From Fidelibacterota bacterium (GTDB lineage Bacteria > Fidelibacterota > UBA8477 > JABMPR01): a DNA stretch of 64,000 bases. The stretch is from assembly GCA_021734255.1 (NCBI GenBank), contig JAIPJM010000002.1, forward strand, positions 1 through 64,000, read 5' to 3'. The notes beneath the pieces are model-generated. The model saw only the letters and a program-made list of their open reading frames with translations, made no database searches and was not told the DNA's origin. Shown piece after piece: positions 51,827-60,923 of the stretch. A program made the translations under genes and the position numbers. Position 1 is the first letter of the stretch. Every line of letters begins with the position of its first letter.

Positions 51827-52285
51827 TCAGGCTTTTTTCAATAAAAATTGCTTCAGATCGTCAAAATTTTCGAATACTTCAGTTGTACATCCAATGATCC
51901 AGGAGGGAACCTGAGCAATGGGCATACCCAAAACAAGATAAACGGGCATTTTATGTTCGTAGGCAAGCGTAAGCTCACCATGCGTGCCTCCTCCCTGCTT
52001 GACATGGGAATCCCAGAGACAAATAATTCTGTCACATTTTTTCAGGAGTTGGTGAATATCCCGGTCCATTATTTTTTTCATAACAGGCATAAACCTATTA
52101 ATATCAGTACTTTTCCACTGACGAAAATTGTCTTTTTCTTCTGCGGTAAGGAGGTCCTGCTCGTGCACTGATGGATCGAACACATCCCAGGATAGATTGA
52201 CATTCAGAAAGGTTGTGAGGTCTCTTCTCCAGGCTGTGCCCCCATCAGGAGCCGCTTCAATAGCACCAGCCAGGTATACTCTCAA
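51827..52285 (-). CDS. Nucleoside 2-deoxyribosyltransferase-like protein
   Basis: This 152-residue protein fits the Nuc_deoxyrib_tr/TIR-like fold: MRVYLAGAIEAAPDGGTAWR at the nucleotide-binding end, a central DRDIHQLLKKCDRIICLWD, and GGGTHGELTLAYEHKMPVYLV, where the glutamate is the usual nucleophile. TTG is the start, overlapping the stop of the ABC permease (TTGA). Real NDTs exchange bases on deoxyribonucleosides; similar folds occur in cytokinin and NAD-cleaving proteins. The role in this operon is not evident. Confidence 0.72.
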   Translation of the reverse strand: MRVYLAGAIEAAPDGGTAWRRDLTTFLNVNLSWDVFDPSVHEQDLLTAEEKDNFRQWKSTDINRFMPVMKKIMDRDIHQLLKKCDRIICLWDSHVKQGGGTHGELTLAYEHKMPVYLVLGMPIAQVPSWIIGCTTEVFENFDDLKQFLLKKA

Positions 52286-53040
52286 TTATCACCATCCAGG
52301 TGAAAGAATGCAGCTGAGACCCAGATCAGGAAGACGGTTTCGATCAGGCTAATGAGCAGAAATCCATAATCGATCATTCCATTAAGAAATGCAATATCAA
52401 GTCCGGTCAGCCAATTGTAGGGTGACAAATAGAAGGCGATATTGGGAATTTTGGCCAAAGGTCCACCCCTGACCAGGAACATCCCACTGATCATCATTAT
52501 AGGTAAAAAACCGATATAGAGCAGCTTGCTCAAGCTTTCCACATGTTTTACAAAGAGACCGATGATCTTGCTTAAGGCGACGATCTGGAACGCACCCAGG
52601 AGCAAGAACAGGATACTTGCCTGATAATTGATCTGTGAAAGCGACATCTCTGTCAGGAAGATCAGAATGGCCCAGACCACAAGTAAGTGTATAAATCCCT
52701 TGCCCAGACTGATGATGGCCTGTGCGATAAAGAATGACGGCTGCCTGTGAAAACGACCCATCTCGTAGATACTTGCCATCCGGTTATGATTCTTTGCTTC
52801 CCAATAGAATCTGGCGGTAGATTCGTAAAGTGTGATAAGCAGTGTGAGCAGCAGTGAGTCCAGAACAAGTGCTGGCGTAATTTTGCTCATCTCAACCGGA
52901 TTCAGTAAAGATTTATAGGGGAGGAAAAACATAAAAAAGAAGATCAGCCCGGTCAGAATCGGCATGAGACCAACGGTAAAGAACTGTCTCCGATAGATAA
53001 TGGATTCACGATGCCAGAGTGCAGCAAATATATTATTCAT
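52282..53040 (-). CDS. ABC-2 type transporter permease
   Basis: This 252-residue protein has about six membrane helices. MNNIFAALWHRESIIYRRQF at the N-terminus is typical of ABC-2 permeases in exporters of Nod, drug or Na+ type. GGAGG lies 6 bases before the start, which overlaps the ATPase stop by 8 bp. The pair likely forms a homodimeric exporter. The substrate cannot be read. Confidence 0.85.
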   Translation of the reverse strand: MNNIFAALWHRESIIYRRQFFTVGLMPILTGLIFFFMFFLPYKSLLNPVEMSKITPALVLDSLLLTLLITLYESTARFYWEAKNHNRMASIYEMGRFHRQPSFFIAQAIISLGKGFIHLLVVWAILIFLTEMSLSQINYQASILFLLLGAFQIVALSKIIGLFVKHVESLSKLLYIGFLPIMMISGMFLVRGGPLAKIPNIAFYLSPYNWLTGLDIAFLNGMIDYGFLLISLIETVFLIWVSAAFFHLDGDN

Positions 53041-53959
53041 GGATCGCCTCCACCTTCACCATGCGCTTGAAGATATCTGCCAGCGTCGGTAATCTTGGTA
53101 CGGCTTCTGTTACCCTCCCATTGAACAGAGCGATGACAGTCTCCGAGTTCACGGAGCTTTCCATAACGATCTCATATTGATTCCCGCGAGCGCGGTACGA
53201 AATTATTCCTTCGGCTGCGTCCAGAATATTAATATCCTTTTCATCTGTCTCAGAGAGCGTGATGTCCAGGATTCGGTCTTCCTGCTCCGACTCCTTCAAC
53301 TCCTTGAGGGTACCATCTGCTACTAACCTTCCGTCATCCAGTATGGATATCCGATCAGCGATCTTTTCCACCTGATCGATATTACTGGAAACCAGGACAG
53401 TTGTGAATCTGAGCTTCTGTTCATGGAGGAAGGTTTCCATCAGTTCCTTACACTCCAGGTCCAATGATGCTGATGGCTCATCCAGCAAAAGAATGGATGG
53501 GTTATGGAGTACAGCTCTGATGAATTCCATTTTACGCCGTGTCCCATGGCTGACCTCTGATGGAAAGGCATGGAGTTGGTCCACAACATTAAAGCGCGTG
53601 ACAAAACCAGAAATTCGGTTCAGGAGATCAGCTTGATCGATACCATGTAGCTTGCCTTGAAGCACCAGGTTTTCCAGCAGGGTCAGGGATTCTTCAAAGC
53701 GACTATCCTGAGCCATGTAACCGATCTGTTGCCTGATCTGATTCTGCCGAGCTCCCAGGTTCAGACCATTTATATAGCCTGAGCCCAGGCTGGGCGCACT
53801 GAGCGTAGCGATCACTCGAAGCAGGGTAGATTTACCCGAGCCAGTGGTACCGATTATGGCATGAATGTGACCTTTTTCAACGCCCAAAGTGACGTTATTT
53901 AAGGCCGTTTTATCACCATATTTCTTGATGATATTTCTGAGTGTGATCGAAACAGCCAT
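53033..53959 (-). CDS. ABC transporter ATP-binding protein
   Basis: This 308-residue protein has Walker A GTTGSGKST, a Q-loop at GYMAQDSRFEES, the unusual signature VSHGTRRK in place of LSGGQ, Walker B ILLLDEPSASLD and a C-terminal 80-residue domain. The changed signature is seen in some ABC-2 exporters (ABCA and CcmA-like). It begins 29 bp after the last membrane gene of the MutL cluster, so it may be the tail of that operon. It couples to the permease by 8-bp overlap. Confidence 0.9.
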   Translation of the reverse strand: MAVSITLRNIIKKYGDKTALNNVTLGVEKGHIHAIIGTTGSGKSTLLRVIATLSAPSLGSGYINGLNLGARQNQIRQQIGYMAQDSRFEESLTLLENLVLQGKLHGIDQADLLNRISGFVTRFNVVDQLHAFPSEVSHGTRRKMEFIRAVLHNPSILLLDEPSASLDLECKELMETFLHEQKLRFTTVLVSSNIDQVEKIADRISILDDGRLVADGTLKELKESEQEDRILDITLSETDEKDINILDAAEGIISYRARGNQYEIVMESSVNSETVIALFNGRVTEAVPRLPTLADIFKRMVKVEAIHE

Positions 53960-53988
53960 CCTTAGCTGATCTCCTTACCCCTTAACAA

Positions 53989-54837
53989 TTATTCTTCAAC
54001 AGGTGTCTTATTATCACCCTTGATCGTCCAAATAGTCAACAAGACGATCATCGATAGTAGTACCCAGATAGAAGCATAATAATAATTCTCGCCACCGTAA
54101 GTGATCAAATCTGTAAAGCGACCGATCAGTAGAGATATACGACCCATAACTGCAAATCCAAATGATGCGCCGAAGCTGATCATCAGGAAGTAGATACCAA
54201 CTCTGGTCACCTTGCCAAAATTTCCTGAATGCTCTTTGGAAAAGTAGAAATAAAGCAATCCTGATATGGTACCAACTAAGATGAGTATATTATTAAAGAT
54301 ACTTGCATCTGTAAGACTAAACCAGGGAAGCCCGACAAACGAGACCGCAGAGCCTTTGAGCTGTCCGAGTACATTCGAATTCAAAAATGCATAAGCCCTC
54401 AATCCTGCTGCCATACCTACTGTGTAGGCAATTCCCATTCTAGCGAGCCAGCTCCATTTGGAGACCACACTCAGAAGCATCATCACGCCCAGAATGAATG
54501 GAAGGATATAAATGAAATGCGGATGGGTTCCATGCCCCTTATCAATGCCACCATCAGGAAAAACAGTGGGTAAAATGAATCCAAATAGATTATAGATCCC
54601 ATACCAGGCTTTCATAAAGAAGCCTGAGATGGTTCCTTCTGGGACAGGCCACAATCTTCCAAATAGATTCGGCTGGATCTGGGTCCAGAAAAACATAGAC
54701 ATCCAATAACCGGCAGAAACACCGACAAAGACATGCTCGGCGATCTTATAGAATGGATTGTCCTTATACAGATAGGAGAATATGCCCAGGGTTAGGAAAA
54801 CCGCAACCCAAGCTCCAAATATTTCAGAACCGTTCAT
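53989..54837 (-). CDS. Multi-helix membrane protein of the MutL cluster
   Basis: This 282-residue protein has about eight membrane helices. No family is recognised. AGGAGG lies before tandem ATGs; the second (54837) is better spaced. YKDNPFYKIAEHVFVGVSAGYWM near the N-terminus and the regular GIAYTVGMAAGLRAYAF are its most distinctive parts. It begins 7 bp after the previous gene's stop and is likely co-translated with it. With the three other membrane proteins it would make a membrane complex with a MutL-type ATPase. Confidence 0.75.
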   Translation of the reverse strand: MNGSEIFGAWVAVFLTLGIFSYLYKDNPFYKIAEHVFVGVSAGYWMSMFFWTQIQPNLFGRLWPVPEGTISGFFMKAWYGIYNLFGFILPTVFPDGGIDKGHGTHPHFIYILPFILGVMMLLSVVSKWSWLARMGIAYTVGMAAGLRAYAFLNSNVLGQLKGSAVSFVGLPWFSLTDASIFNNILILVGTISGLLYFYFSKEHSGNFGKVTRVGIYFLMISFGASFGFAVMGRISLLIGRFTDLITYGGENYYYASIWVLLSMIVLLTIWTIKGDNKTPVEE

Positions 54838-54847
54838 CATTCACCTC

Positions 54848-55699
54848 CTAATATTTCTTGGAACGTCTACGTTCAACGAAGAACGAGATGTTTCCAAAAA
54901 TAATAAATGCAACAATAACAACATGTGCTACAGATTGGGCATCCATACCACTCGTCCCAATCCCAGGCTGGCCGATTAGTTTTTCATATTCGGCAGCGCC
55001 AGGCATACCACCAAGGATACCCTTGATCTGACCAGCTTGTACATATGGCATGACTTCATTCACCTGAATGGATGTCGTACCCGTACCCATAATGATTCCA
55101 GTTGGATCAGCTGCATACTGAACCCATTCAACGGTGCCAGGATATCCGGCTGAGGCAGAGAAGAGATAATCAAAATCGGCGACCTGATTGATACCATCCA
55201 TCATTGGAATATCATCGAGGAAATTTCCCCGAGCATCAACAGTGTAGACCTTCCGGAAATTACTAACCAGACCTTTGATCACAGCCTCATTCCCTGGCCT
55301 GAAGCCAAGGAGTACATAATCTTCTCCATAGGTCTTATTGTATTGATCTTCCGCGACCTGCTCAATGGCCTCCATGGCCATGAATTGACCATCTGGCCAT
55401 AGACATGTGATGTAGATTTTCACATCTTTTTCGAAAAGATGTCTCATAATGCCAACCGCCATTGGATGGATCTCAGGTTTGGTACTGGGACCATATTCAA
55501 AAGATACCAAGGCTTTGTCACCAGCTTCAAGTTTCTCCACTTCATCATAGATTGTTTGAGAAGACACAGTTGGTCTGATGGGCAAGCCCAGAGGGAAAAA
55601 CAATGGCATGATAACCACAAATGCAATCACAATAAAAATGTATCGTCTATCAAGACTACCGGCACGAACGATAAAATCTAAGAATTTTTCCATGATCAT
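54848..55699 (-). CDS. Bitopic protein with a large extracytoplasmic domain
   Basis: This 283-residue protein has one helix near the N-terminus (RYIFIVIAFVVIMPLFFPLG), about 205 soluble residues and one helix near the C-terminus (VAHVVIVAFIIFGNISFF) followed by ERRRSKKY. The positive C-tail should be cytoplasmic, which puts the middle domain outside. That domain is alpha-beta, with DYVLLGFRPGNEAVIKGLVS and GILGGMPGAAEYEKLIGQPG, and resembles no family I know. A better start may be the ATG at 55693. The start overlaps the upstream gene by 4 bp. Confidence 0.72.
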   Translation of the reverse strand: MIMEKFLDFIVRAGSLDRRYIFIVIAFVVIMPLFFPLGLPIRPTVSSQTIYDEVEKLEAGDKALVSFEYGPSTKPEIHPMAVGIMRHLFEKDVKIYITCLWPDGQFMAMEAIEQVAEDQYNKTYGEDYVLLGFRPGNEAVIKGLVSNFRKVYTVDARGNFLDDIPMMDGINQVADFDYLFSASAGYPGTVEWVQYAADPTGIIMGTGTTSIQVNEVMPYVQAGQIKGILGGMPGAAEYEKLIGQPGIGTSGMDAQSVAHVVIVAFIIFGNISFFVERRRSKKY

Positions 55700-56724
55700 T
55701 CTCCGATATATGATTTTTCAATACCAAGGATGTAGCGAATGGAGGTGGCAAAAATACCAAGACCGATACCGATCATGATAGCCCGTGCTCCTGCTACATT
55801 GGGATTGTTATAGATCCAGTCCTGTAGAACTGGAAGATAAAATATTGCTGGTTGGTCTACAGGCCAGCCAGTGATAAAGCCAGCAATGGTGACAATAAGC
55901 AGTCCCCCACCCACAGCCGCCAATGTATAGGTCCTGTTCTTAAACCAGCTATTCACACCTGCACCAGCGCTTAGCACCAGGATGTACATGATAAACCATG
56001 CTGAAATATTGCCTCCAATAGGAACACGACCCAGCATGATAATGATACCAGAGATAAGCAGCAGAGTGGCTTCGAAGTTCCTGATCTTAAAAGCACGATA
56101 GGAAGCTGACGCAACAAAAAATGCTAATAGCGCAAACATGGTGGCCGAAAGTGGCGTGAATACAAATCTAAACATCCAATTAAAGAGGGAGCCCCTGGTG
56201 GATATATGAGAACCCCATTCAGTGGCACGCATATTCGCAGTTCCACCGGCAGCGTTGATCGCGGCGACTACCTTGTCAGCACCCCTTTTTGTAAAATAGG
56301 GTGCGTTAATTAAGTATGTATCACCTTCAGGCATGGCCAGAAGAATATTCTCTGCACTCTTTTCATCCAGATTGATCTCGCTGGCAAGGACTGTCGCTAC
56401 TTTTGCGGGGTCATCATACTGACTGATCTCAACATTGTAGGATCCAAGCATGAAAAAACCAGCTGTAAATGAAAATGTGAAGCCAACAATAGCAAGAGCA
56501 GCATATGGCCACCCCTTTTGCTGCTTCATGATCTTCATGGCTTGCAGCTTCAGCAAATTCAAAGCACCCAAAAAGATGGCAAAGCTAGCCAGGATATCGA
56601 ACCATTGGGTGGCATCATCATCAACGAATGATCGAATATTGGGTTCATCAACAAACCATCCAAAGAGCGTTATAAAGCCAATGGTGGCTGCGATGGCAAT
56701 TGGTAATTGTCTCTTCATGAACAT
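55696..56724 (-). CDS. Polytopic membrane protein of the MutL cluster
   Basis: This 342-residue protein has three helices, then a soluble 100-residue loop (about 85-185) and five more helices. The loop contains LLAMPEGDTYLINAPYFTKRG and GADKVVAAINAAGGTANMRA. The latter faintly recalls the C-terminal fold of ribosomal protein L7/L12. AGGAGG lies 6 bases before the ATG. No family is recognised. It is coupled to both neighbours (10-bp gap upstream, 4-bp overlap downstream). Confidence 0.75.
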   Translation of the reverse strand: MFMKRQLPIAIAATIGFITLFGWFVDEPNIRSFVDDDATQWFDILASFAIFLGALNLLKLQAMKIMKQQKGWPYAALAIVGFTFSFTAGFFMLGSYNVEISQYDDPAKVATVLASEINLDEKSAENILLAMPEGDTYLINAPYFTKRGADKVVAAINAAGGTANMRATEWGSHISTRGSLFNWMFRFVFTPLSATMFALLAFFVASASYRAFKIRNFEATLLLISGIIIMLGRVPIGGNISAWFIMYILVLSAGAGVNSWFKNRTYTLAAVGGGLLIVTIAGFITGWPVDQPAIFYLPVLQDWIYNNPNVAGARAIMIGIGLGIFATSIRYILGIEKSYIGE

Positions 56725-56734
56725 ATCAAACCTC

Positions 56735-57598
56735 CTATTGTACTGTCAGGTAACCCAGGATATCCCAGGAGATCCAGTTCAGATCATGAAAAACGTTCAT
56801 TATCGTTGCTATCAGCATGACAGCTACCGCCATTATCTTAAGTGTGTCCTGCCCCTTGACCCCACCAATTAACTCAGGCTCTTGAGACAAATACGCAGAC
56901 GCAGCAAAAAATTCTTCACCGATAAGGGTATAGTCACAAGCCGTGACGAAGAAGGGAATTTGTGAGGGAGATGCTGTTCCAGCTATCTGGATGGCGCCAA
57001 TGGAGTTACCCGTTTCAGCCAGCAGCAGTGATTCAGCATAGAATTTACCCATATACAGACAGGCGGCAGGCTCCTCGCGAAGCATGATCCCATTCACACC
57101 GGCCGCATAAGCAAACTGATCATCCGTCAGGTAATGGACCATGTCATTGTGGAAGAGGTCCGGGCGACCCTCTAATAAATAGGATTCTCGGCAAGATTCT
57201 CTGGCAGCTTTCATCACAATCGCCCTGGAAACAGGTACATTTAGGCTTGTCTCATAGCGAGCTGTCATCTTGGCAACATGACCAAGTACGACAACACCAG
57301 CGACAGTTTCAACCTGATCCATATCCATAATCCCAGGAACATACAGGACAGGTTTTCCCATTTCAGTGGATCGTCCAACAGCTTCTTCCACGGCCTTAAG
57401 GCCAGGAATTGTACGCAGGAAAATCTTCTCACCCCTCTTCGCCATGCGGGTTGAATATATTAACACACCCCCGACGATCAGAATGGACCAAAACATGACA
57501 GCGCGTTCCGCGACAAAATGTGGATGTCCCGCAAACCAATAAATCATGAATGGCACGAAGATCAAACCGGCAACAGACCAGAATTGTTTATCTTTCAC
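56735..57598 (-). CDS. DUF6754-like membrane protein
   Basis: The GTG start at 57598 has GGAGAAG 5 bases upstream and overlaps the small gene's stop. An earlier ATG at 57646 has no ribosome site. It encodes 287 residues. Two helices near the N-terminus (FWSVAGLIFVPFMIYWFAGH, then MFWSILIVGGVLIY) lead to a soluble domain. RSTEMGKPVLYVPGIMD, VSRAIVMKAARESCRESYL and YTLIGEEFFAASAYLS are characteristic of DUF6754. The last helix is near the C-terminus. DUF6754 has no known function; it is found beside MutL-type genes in several phyla, from memory. Confidence 0.78.
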   Translation of the reverse strand: MKDKQFWSVAGLIFVPFMIYWFAGHPHFVAERAVMFWSILIVGGVLIYSTRMAKRGEKIFLRTIPGLKAVEEAVGRSTEMGKPVLYVPGIMDMDQVETVAGVVVLGHVAKMTARYETSLNVPVSRAIVMKAARESCRESYLLEGRPDLFHNDMVHYLTDDQFAYAAGVNGIMLREEPAACLYMGKFYAESLLLAETGNSIGAIQIAGTASPSQIPFFVTACDYTLIGEEFFAASAYLSQEPELIGGVKGQDTLKIMAVAVMLIATIMNVFHDLNWISWDILGYLTVQ

Positions 57599-57917
57599 TG
57601 TGCTTCTCCGTTTGCTTGTTGTTTTTTTCTTCCTCATATTGCTCAAGTCTGGCGATTAAAAACTCGACGTTTCGCGGTTCCTCAAACAATTCTGCGGCAC
57701 GATAGTAGCCATCTGCTTTGATGAAGGCGCTTACTATCGGCCCAAAAAATATCATGGTATGACTGCCTAACAAAGCTAAAGGTTTAACCATTTCCAGGGC
57801 AAATACTGCTGCAGTTATAAAACCTGAATCATATATGCGCTTAGCTATGCGTTCAATAAACGCCCTATCTTCTTCAGACAGGAGTTCTTGAACAGAAGTG
57901 TCAGCAGTTTTAATCAA
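57588..57917 (-). CDS. Small membrane-associated protein of the MutL cluster
   Basis: This 109-residue protein starts at TTG 57917, which overlaps the end of the KOW gene by 8 bp. An amphipathic N-terminus (ELLSEEDRAFIERIAKRIYD) leads to a hydrophobic stretch FALEMVKPLALLGSHTMIFFGP and a charged coiled tail (LIARLEQYEEEKNNKQTEKH). It could be a peripheral adaptor between the soluble ATPase and the membrane proteins. No family recognised. Confidence 0.7.
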   Translation of the reverse strand: MIKTADTSVQELLSEEDRAFIERIAKRIYDSGFITAAVFALEMVKPLALLGSHTMIFFGPIVSAFIKADGYYRAAELFEEPRNVEFLIARLEQYEEEKNNKQTEKHSER

Positions 57918-59037
57918 TTTCTACCATCTCTAAATTCGCCCGGGGGATGGTCATCACTTCGTCATCGATCTTTATCTCTGCCACCCGCACCATAGTCTCA
58001 GACTCCATCTTATGTAAGGCTGACGGCAATGAGACAACGGTTCCAATTCGGCCAAAATATGGAGCGCGGATGACTCGGACCAGGCTACCAGCCTGGATAC
58101 CTTCGTTGATCTTCACTGCCTGAGCATCTCCCTTCAGGTCTTCCTTATTTAAAGGAATCACAATCTCCGGGCGTATGACACCTGCCCTGATCTGAGTCGC
58201 TCCATTAATGGAGGTAAATTTACCATGATGGAGCTTTAGAAGATCAAAAGTCCGGGATCCCATCCTGATCTCACCATAACCCTCCGTGAGGATAAGGGAA
58301 GTGACCAGATCCTCGGAACCTGTAATAGCAACACCCAGGGTATAACCCAAGATCTCTTCCAGGTCATAATAATTAAAACCACCAACGACGATCCCGGCAA
58401 CCTTCATTTCAAGTGCTTTTTTATAGGCGTTTAAGCTTAGGAAGGATCCACCAACCAAAACTTTGCCAGCGTGTTCAGGCTTGATCATGTCAGCTGTCAA
58501 CTCATCCTCTCGACTCTCTGCAAGAACAACGAGTTCACCACGGCTTTCTCCACCAATACCAAAAATACCCTGGATGAATACGGCATCAGCTTCGATGACA
58601 ACGCCCTCTTCAGGTACCACCTCTGCAACCGTTCCACGCATATAGGCATCGACTTCCACAGGGATGGGTGCGTCTCTCAGCACGACTTGGCCAGTAATTG
58701 CAGAAACTGATTCACAAGTACAATCAATAGGTGCCACAACATTGGATTTGAATAAGCCAAAGAAGCCCTTGGTCTCAGCGATAATCTCCCCTTTGGCGTA
58801 TTTTGAACCAATGGGTTTAAGCATAACAGCTTCCACATCAGTAGGATCTATGTTCAATAAATTACCTACATTCATCATCTGCACATTGCCAGGCAAGTGA
58901 GTGCGAGCAACGATATCATCAGGTGTTACCTGATCATTAAGTTTAACAACGACCTCACCCTTTAAGGGCAGGATTCGATCTTTTTTAACTTTTGTTTCGT
59001 GAAGGACTTTTAGTCCGGGAGTATACGAATGGGCCAT
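57910..59037 (-). CDS. Soluble barrel/KOW-domain protein paired with MutL
   Basis: The ATG at 59037, with GGGAGGAG upstream, follows the MutL stop by 2 bp. It encodes 375 residues. The N-terminal half has beta-sandwich features (LKGEVVVKLNDQVTPDDIVA, then VEVDAYMRGTVAEVVPEEGV). The middle is an alpha-beta part, HAGKVLVGGSFLSLNAYKKA. The C-terminal part (about 310-375) is KOW-like: GSLVRVIRAPYFGRIGTVV. KOW modules usually bind RNA or ribosomal partners. I know no described function. It was probably inherited with MutL as a unit. Confidence 0.75.
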   Translation of the reverse strand: MAHSYTPGLKVLHETKVKKDRILPLKGEVVVKLNDQVTPDDIVARTHLPGNVQMMNVGNLLNIDPTDVEAVMLKPIGSKYAKGEIIAETKGFFGLFKSNVVAPIDCTCESVSAITGQVVLRDAPIPVEVDAYMRGTVAEVVPEEGVVIEADAVFIQGIFGIGGESRGELVVLAESREDELTADMIKPEHAGKVLVGGSFLSLNAYKKALEMKVAGIVVGGFNYYDLEEILGYTLGVAITGSEDLVTSLILTEGYGEIRMGSRTFDLLKLHHGKFTSINGATQIRAGVIRPEIVIPLNKEDLKGDAQAVKINEGIQAGSLVRVIRAPYFGRIGTVVSLPSALHKMESETMVRVAEIKIDDEVMTIPRANLEMVEID

Positions 59038-59039
59038 GA

Positions 59040-60881
59040 CTATGCTCCTCCCAGTAATTCGCTGTCGGGATATTCGTTGGTTGCTTTGGACCACTTGTTA
59101 AGATTCTGAATGCGCTGAGCTCTTTCTGTGCTCAACTCAAACGGCCGACCACGACCATCGAGAATCAATCCTACTGTTCCCCCATAAACTTCGGTGACAA
59201 GTGCTTCACCCCTGCCTTTTCCCATGGTCATATTTTTGGCTGGAGTCAATACCGCTTTAATTGGCTCATATGGAGCTGGAATGACGATGATTTCTCCTGT
59301 CTTCAATTCAAACGTCTTTTTCCCTTCACCTGGGAGGTCAAATTCAGCAGTTAGCATAACTGCACCAGGTTTTGGTTTGCCAGCAGGCGCAATACAAGTA
59401 CCGAGGCGGATCAAGCAATCCTTCTCAAAGACTTCAACGGCTGCCTTGCGAGCACTTTCAGCCATGTCATCATGTTCAATGTTAGCCATGACACCAAGCT
59501 GGGGCATCATGAAGATGGAATCTACAGCCAATTGTGTAATACCCTCAGGTACGAATGCATCGATCAACATTCTCATGGCCTGTTCACGACGTGGCGCGTG
59601 GGATAGAACACCTCCGGAGCCAACCAGAAGGTCTAGTTCCATCATATCCACCAGGGTTTCACCTGATCCAGACTGATCGAACGCGTCAGATATGGTTCGT
59701 TGTGATTGTACACCCTTGAGGCTCACCGCAAAAGATTTGTGCTGAATAAATGATAATCTCAAGGCTTCACGTGCAATGGCTTGTTCAATAATCAGCTCTT
59801 CTAGAGATTGAGGAACGGTTGTGGGACGAATCATTTTGTTACCAATTCGATTGGTCAATTCACCTTCATCTATATCGATGGGCACCCAGCGCAAAACATT
59901 TTCAAGGGTCGCTTCCGCCAGGACATTACAGACCGAATAGCTCATGCCAAGATTGGCACTCACTGTCCGATTGAAATGTCCCTGGAACACGGAGAAGATA
60001 TCAGTAGTTGCTCCACCAATATCCACACCGACCACGGAAATATTTTCCTGTTTGGCAACCATTTCGATAAGCGAACCCACAGCACCTGGTGTAGGCATTA
60101 TGGGTGCATCAGTCCAGGACATCAGTTTTTTATAACCAGGCGCCTGAGCCATGACATGTTCCATAAACAAGTCGTGGATCTTATCACGGGCTGGCCCCAG
60201 ATTCTCAACTTCCAGAACGGGTCGAATATTCTCGATGAGATCCAAGTCAGTTATCTCACCCAGCGTTTCTTTTATATTTTTCTGAGCTTTCGTGTTGCCT
60301 GCATAAATAACAGGTAGCTTGTAGTTCTGGCCAAGACGAGGCTTGGGATTGGCAGCTGCCAGCACCTCTGCCAGCTCAACCACATGAGACACGGTTCCGC
60401 CATCGATGCCACCCGACAGGAGGATCATATCAGGACGGAGCTGACGAATTCTTTCGATCTTCTGATGAGGTAGGCGACCATCGTTAGATGCAAGCACATC
60501 CATAACGATAGAACCTGCTCCCAATGCTGCTCTTTCAGCACTCTCGCCCGTCATTGCCTTCACAACCCCGGCGACCATCATCTGTAATCCACCACCGGCA
60601 GATGAGGTCGATACGTACACATCTACCCCAGTCTTTTCATCTCGCATGGGATGTATGATCTGGTCACCATCCAGGATCGTTAAGCCGGATAGCTCTTCTA
60701 CTTCCATAATGGCATTCAAAACACCTTTGGTAACATCCTCAAAGGGTGCTTCGACTGTCGTTGGGGCTTCGCCCCTCGTTTTTAGACGATAGCCCTGATC
60801 GGTCAATTCGATCAGAATGGCTTTGGTTGTGGTGGAACCACAATCTGTTGCCAGGATCGTCTTTAATTCCTTACCAGCCAC
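59040..60881 (-). CDS. MutL/GlmL family actin-fold ATPase
   Basis: This 613-residue member of the GlmL/MutL family belongs to the ASKHA superfamily. ATDCGSTTTK (11-20) is the first phosphate loop, STSSAGGGLQM (91-101) is the family signature, and GVDIGGATTD (285-294) is the second phosphate loop. GlmL is the presumed repair chaperone for coenzyme-B12 glutamate mutase. No mutase subunit (glmS, glmE) or B12 gene lies within the window, and the genes downstream are membrane proteins. I therefore suspect a different job: an ATPase that drives the DUF6754-type membrane complex. Start is GTG with GAAGGA 9 bases upstream. It follows the peptide permease by 42 bp. Confidence 0.92.
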   Translation of the reverse strand: MAGKELKTILATDCGSTTTKAILIELTDQGYRLKTRGEAPTTVEAPFEDVTKGVLNAIMEVEELSGLTILDGDQIIHPMRDEKTGVDVYVSTSSAGGGLQMMVAGVVKAMTGESAERAALGAGSIVMDVLASNDGRLPHQKIERIRQLRPDMILLSGGIDGGTVSHVVELAEVLAAANPKPRLGQNYKLPVIYAGNTKAQKNIKETLGEITDLDLIENIRPVLEVENLGPARDKIHDLFMEHVMAQAPGYKKLMSWTDAPIMPTPGAVGSLIEMVAKQENISVVGVDIGGATTDIFSVFQGHFNRTVSANLGMSYSVCNVLAEATLENVLRWVPIDIDEGELTNRIGNKMIRPTTVPQSLEELIIEQAIAREALRLSFIQHKSFAVSLKGVQSQRTISDAFDQSGSGETLVDMMELDLLVGSGGVLSHAPRREQAMRMLIDAFVPEGITQLAVDSIFMMPQLGVMANIEHDDMAESARKAAVEVFEKDCLIRLGTCIAPAGKPKPGAVMLTAEFDLPGEGKKTFELKTGEIIVIPAPYEPIKAVLTPAKNMTMGKGRGEALVTEVYGGTVGLILDGRGRPFELSTERAQRIQNLNKWSKATNEYPDSELLGGA

Positions 60882-60923
60882 TATTATTTGTCCTTCATTT
60901 TAATATTACATCTCACAAATTTT

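Noticed and set aside
59040-60881. Glutamate mutase operon
   Set aside because: MutL alone is present; no glmS, glmE or B12-binding protein lies in the window, and the neighbours are membrane proteins.
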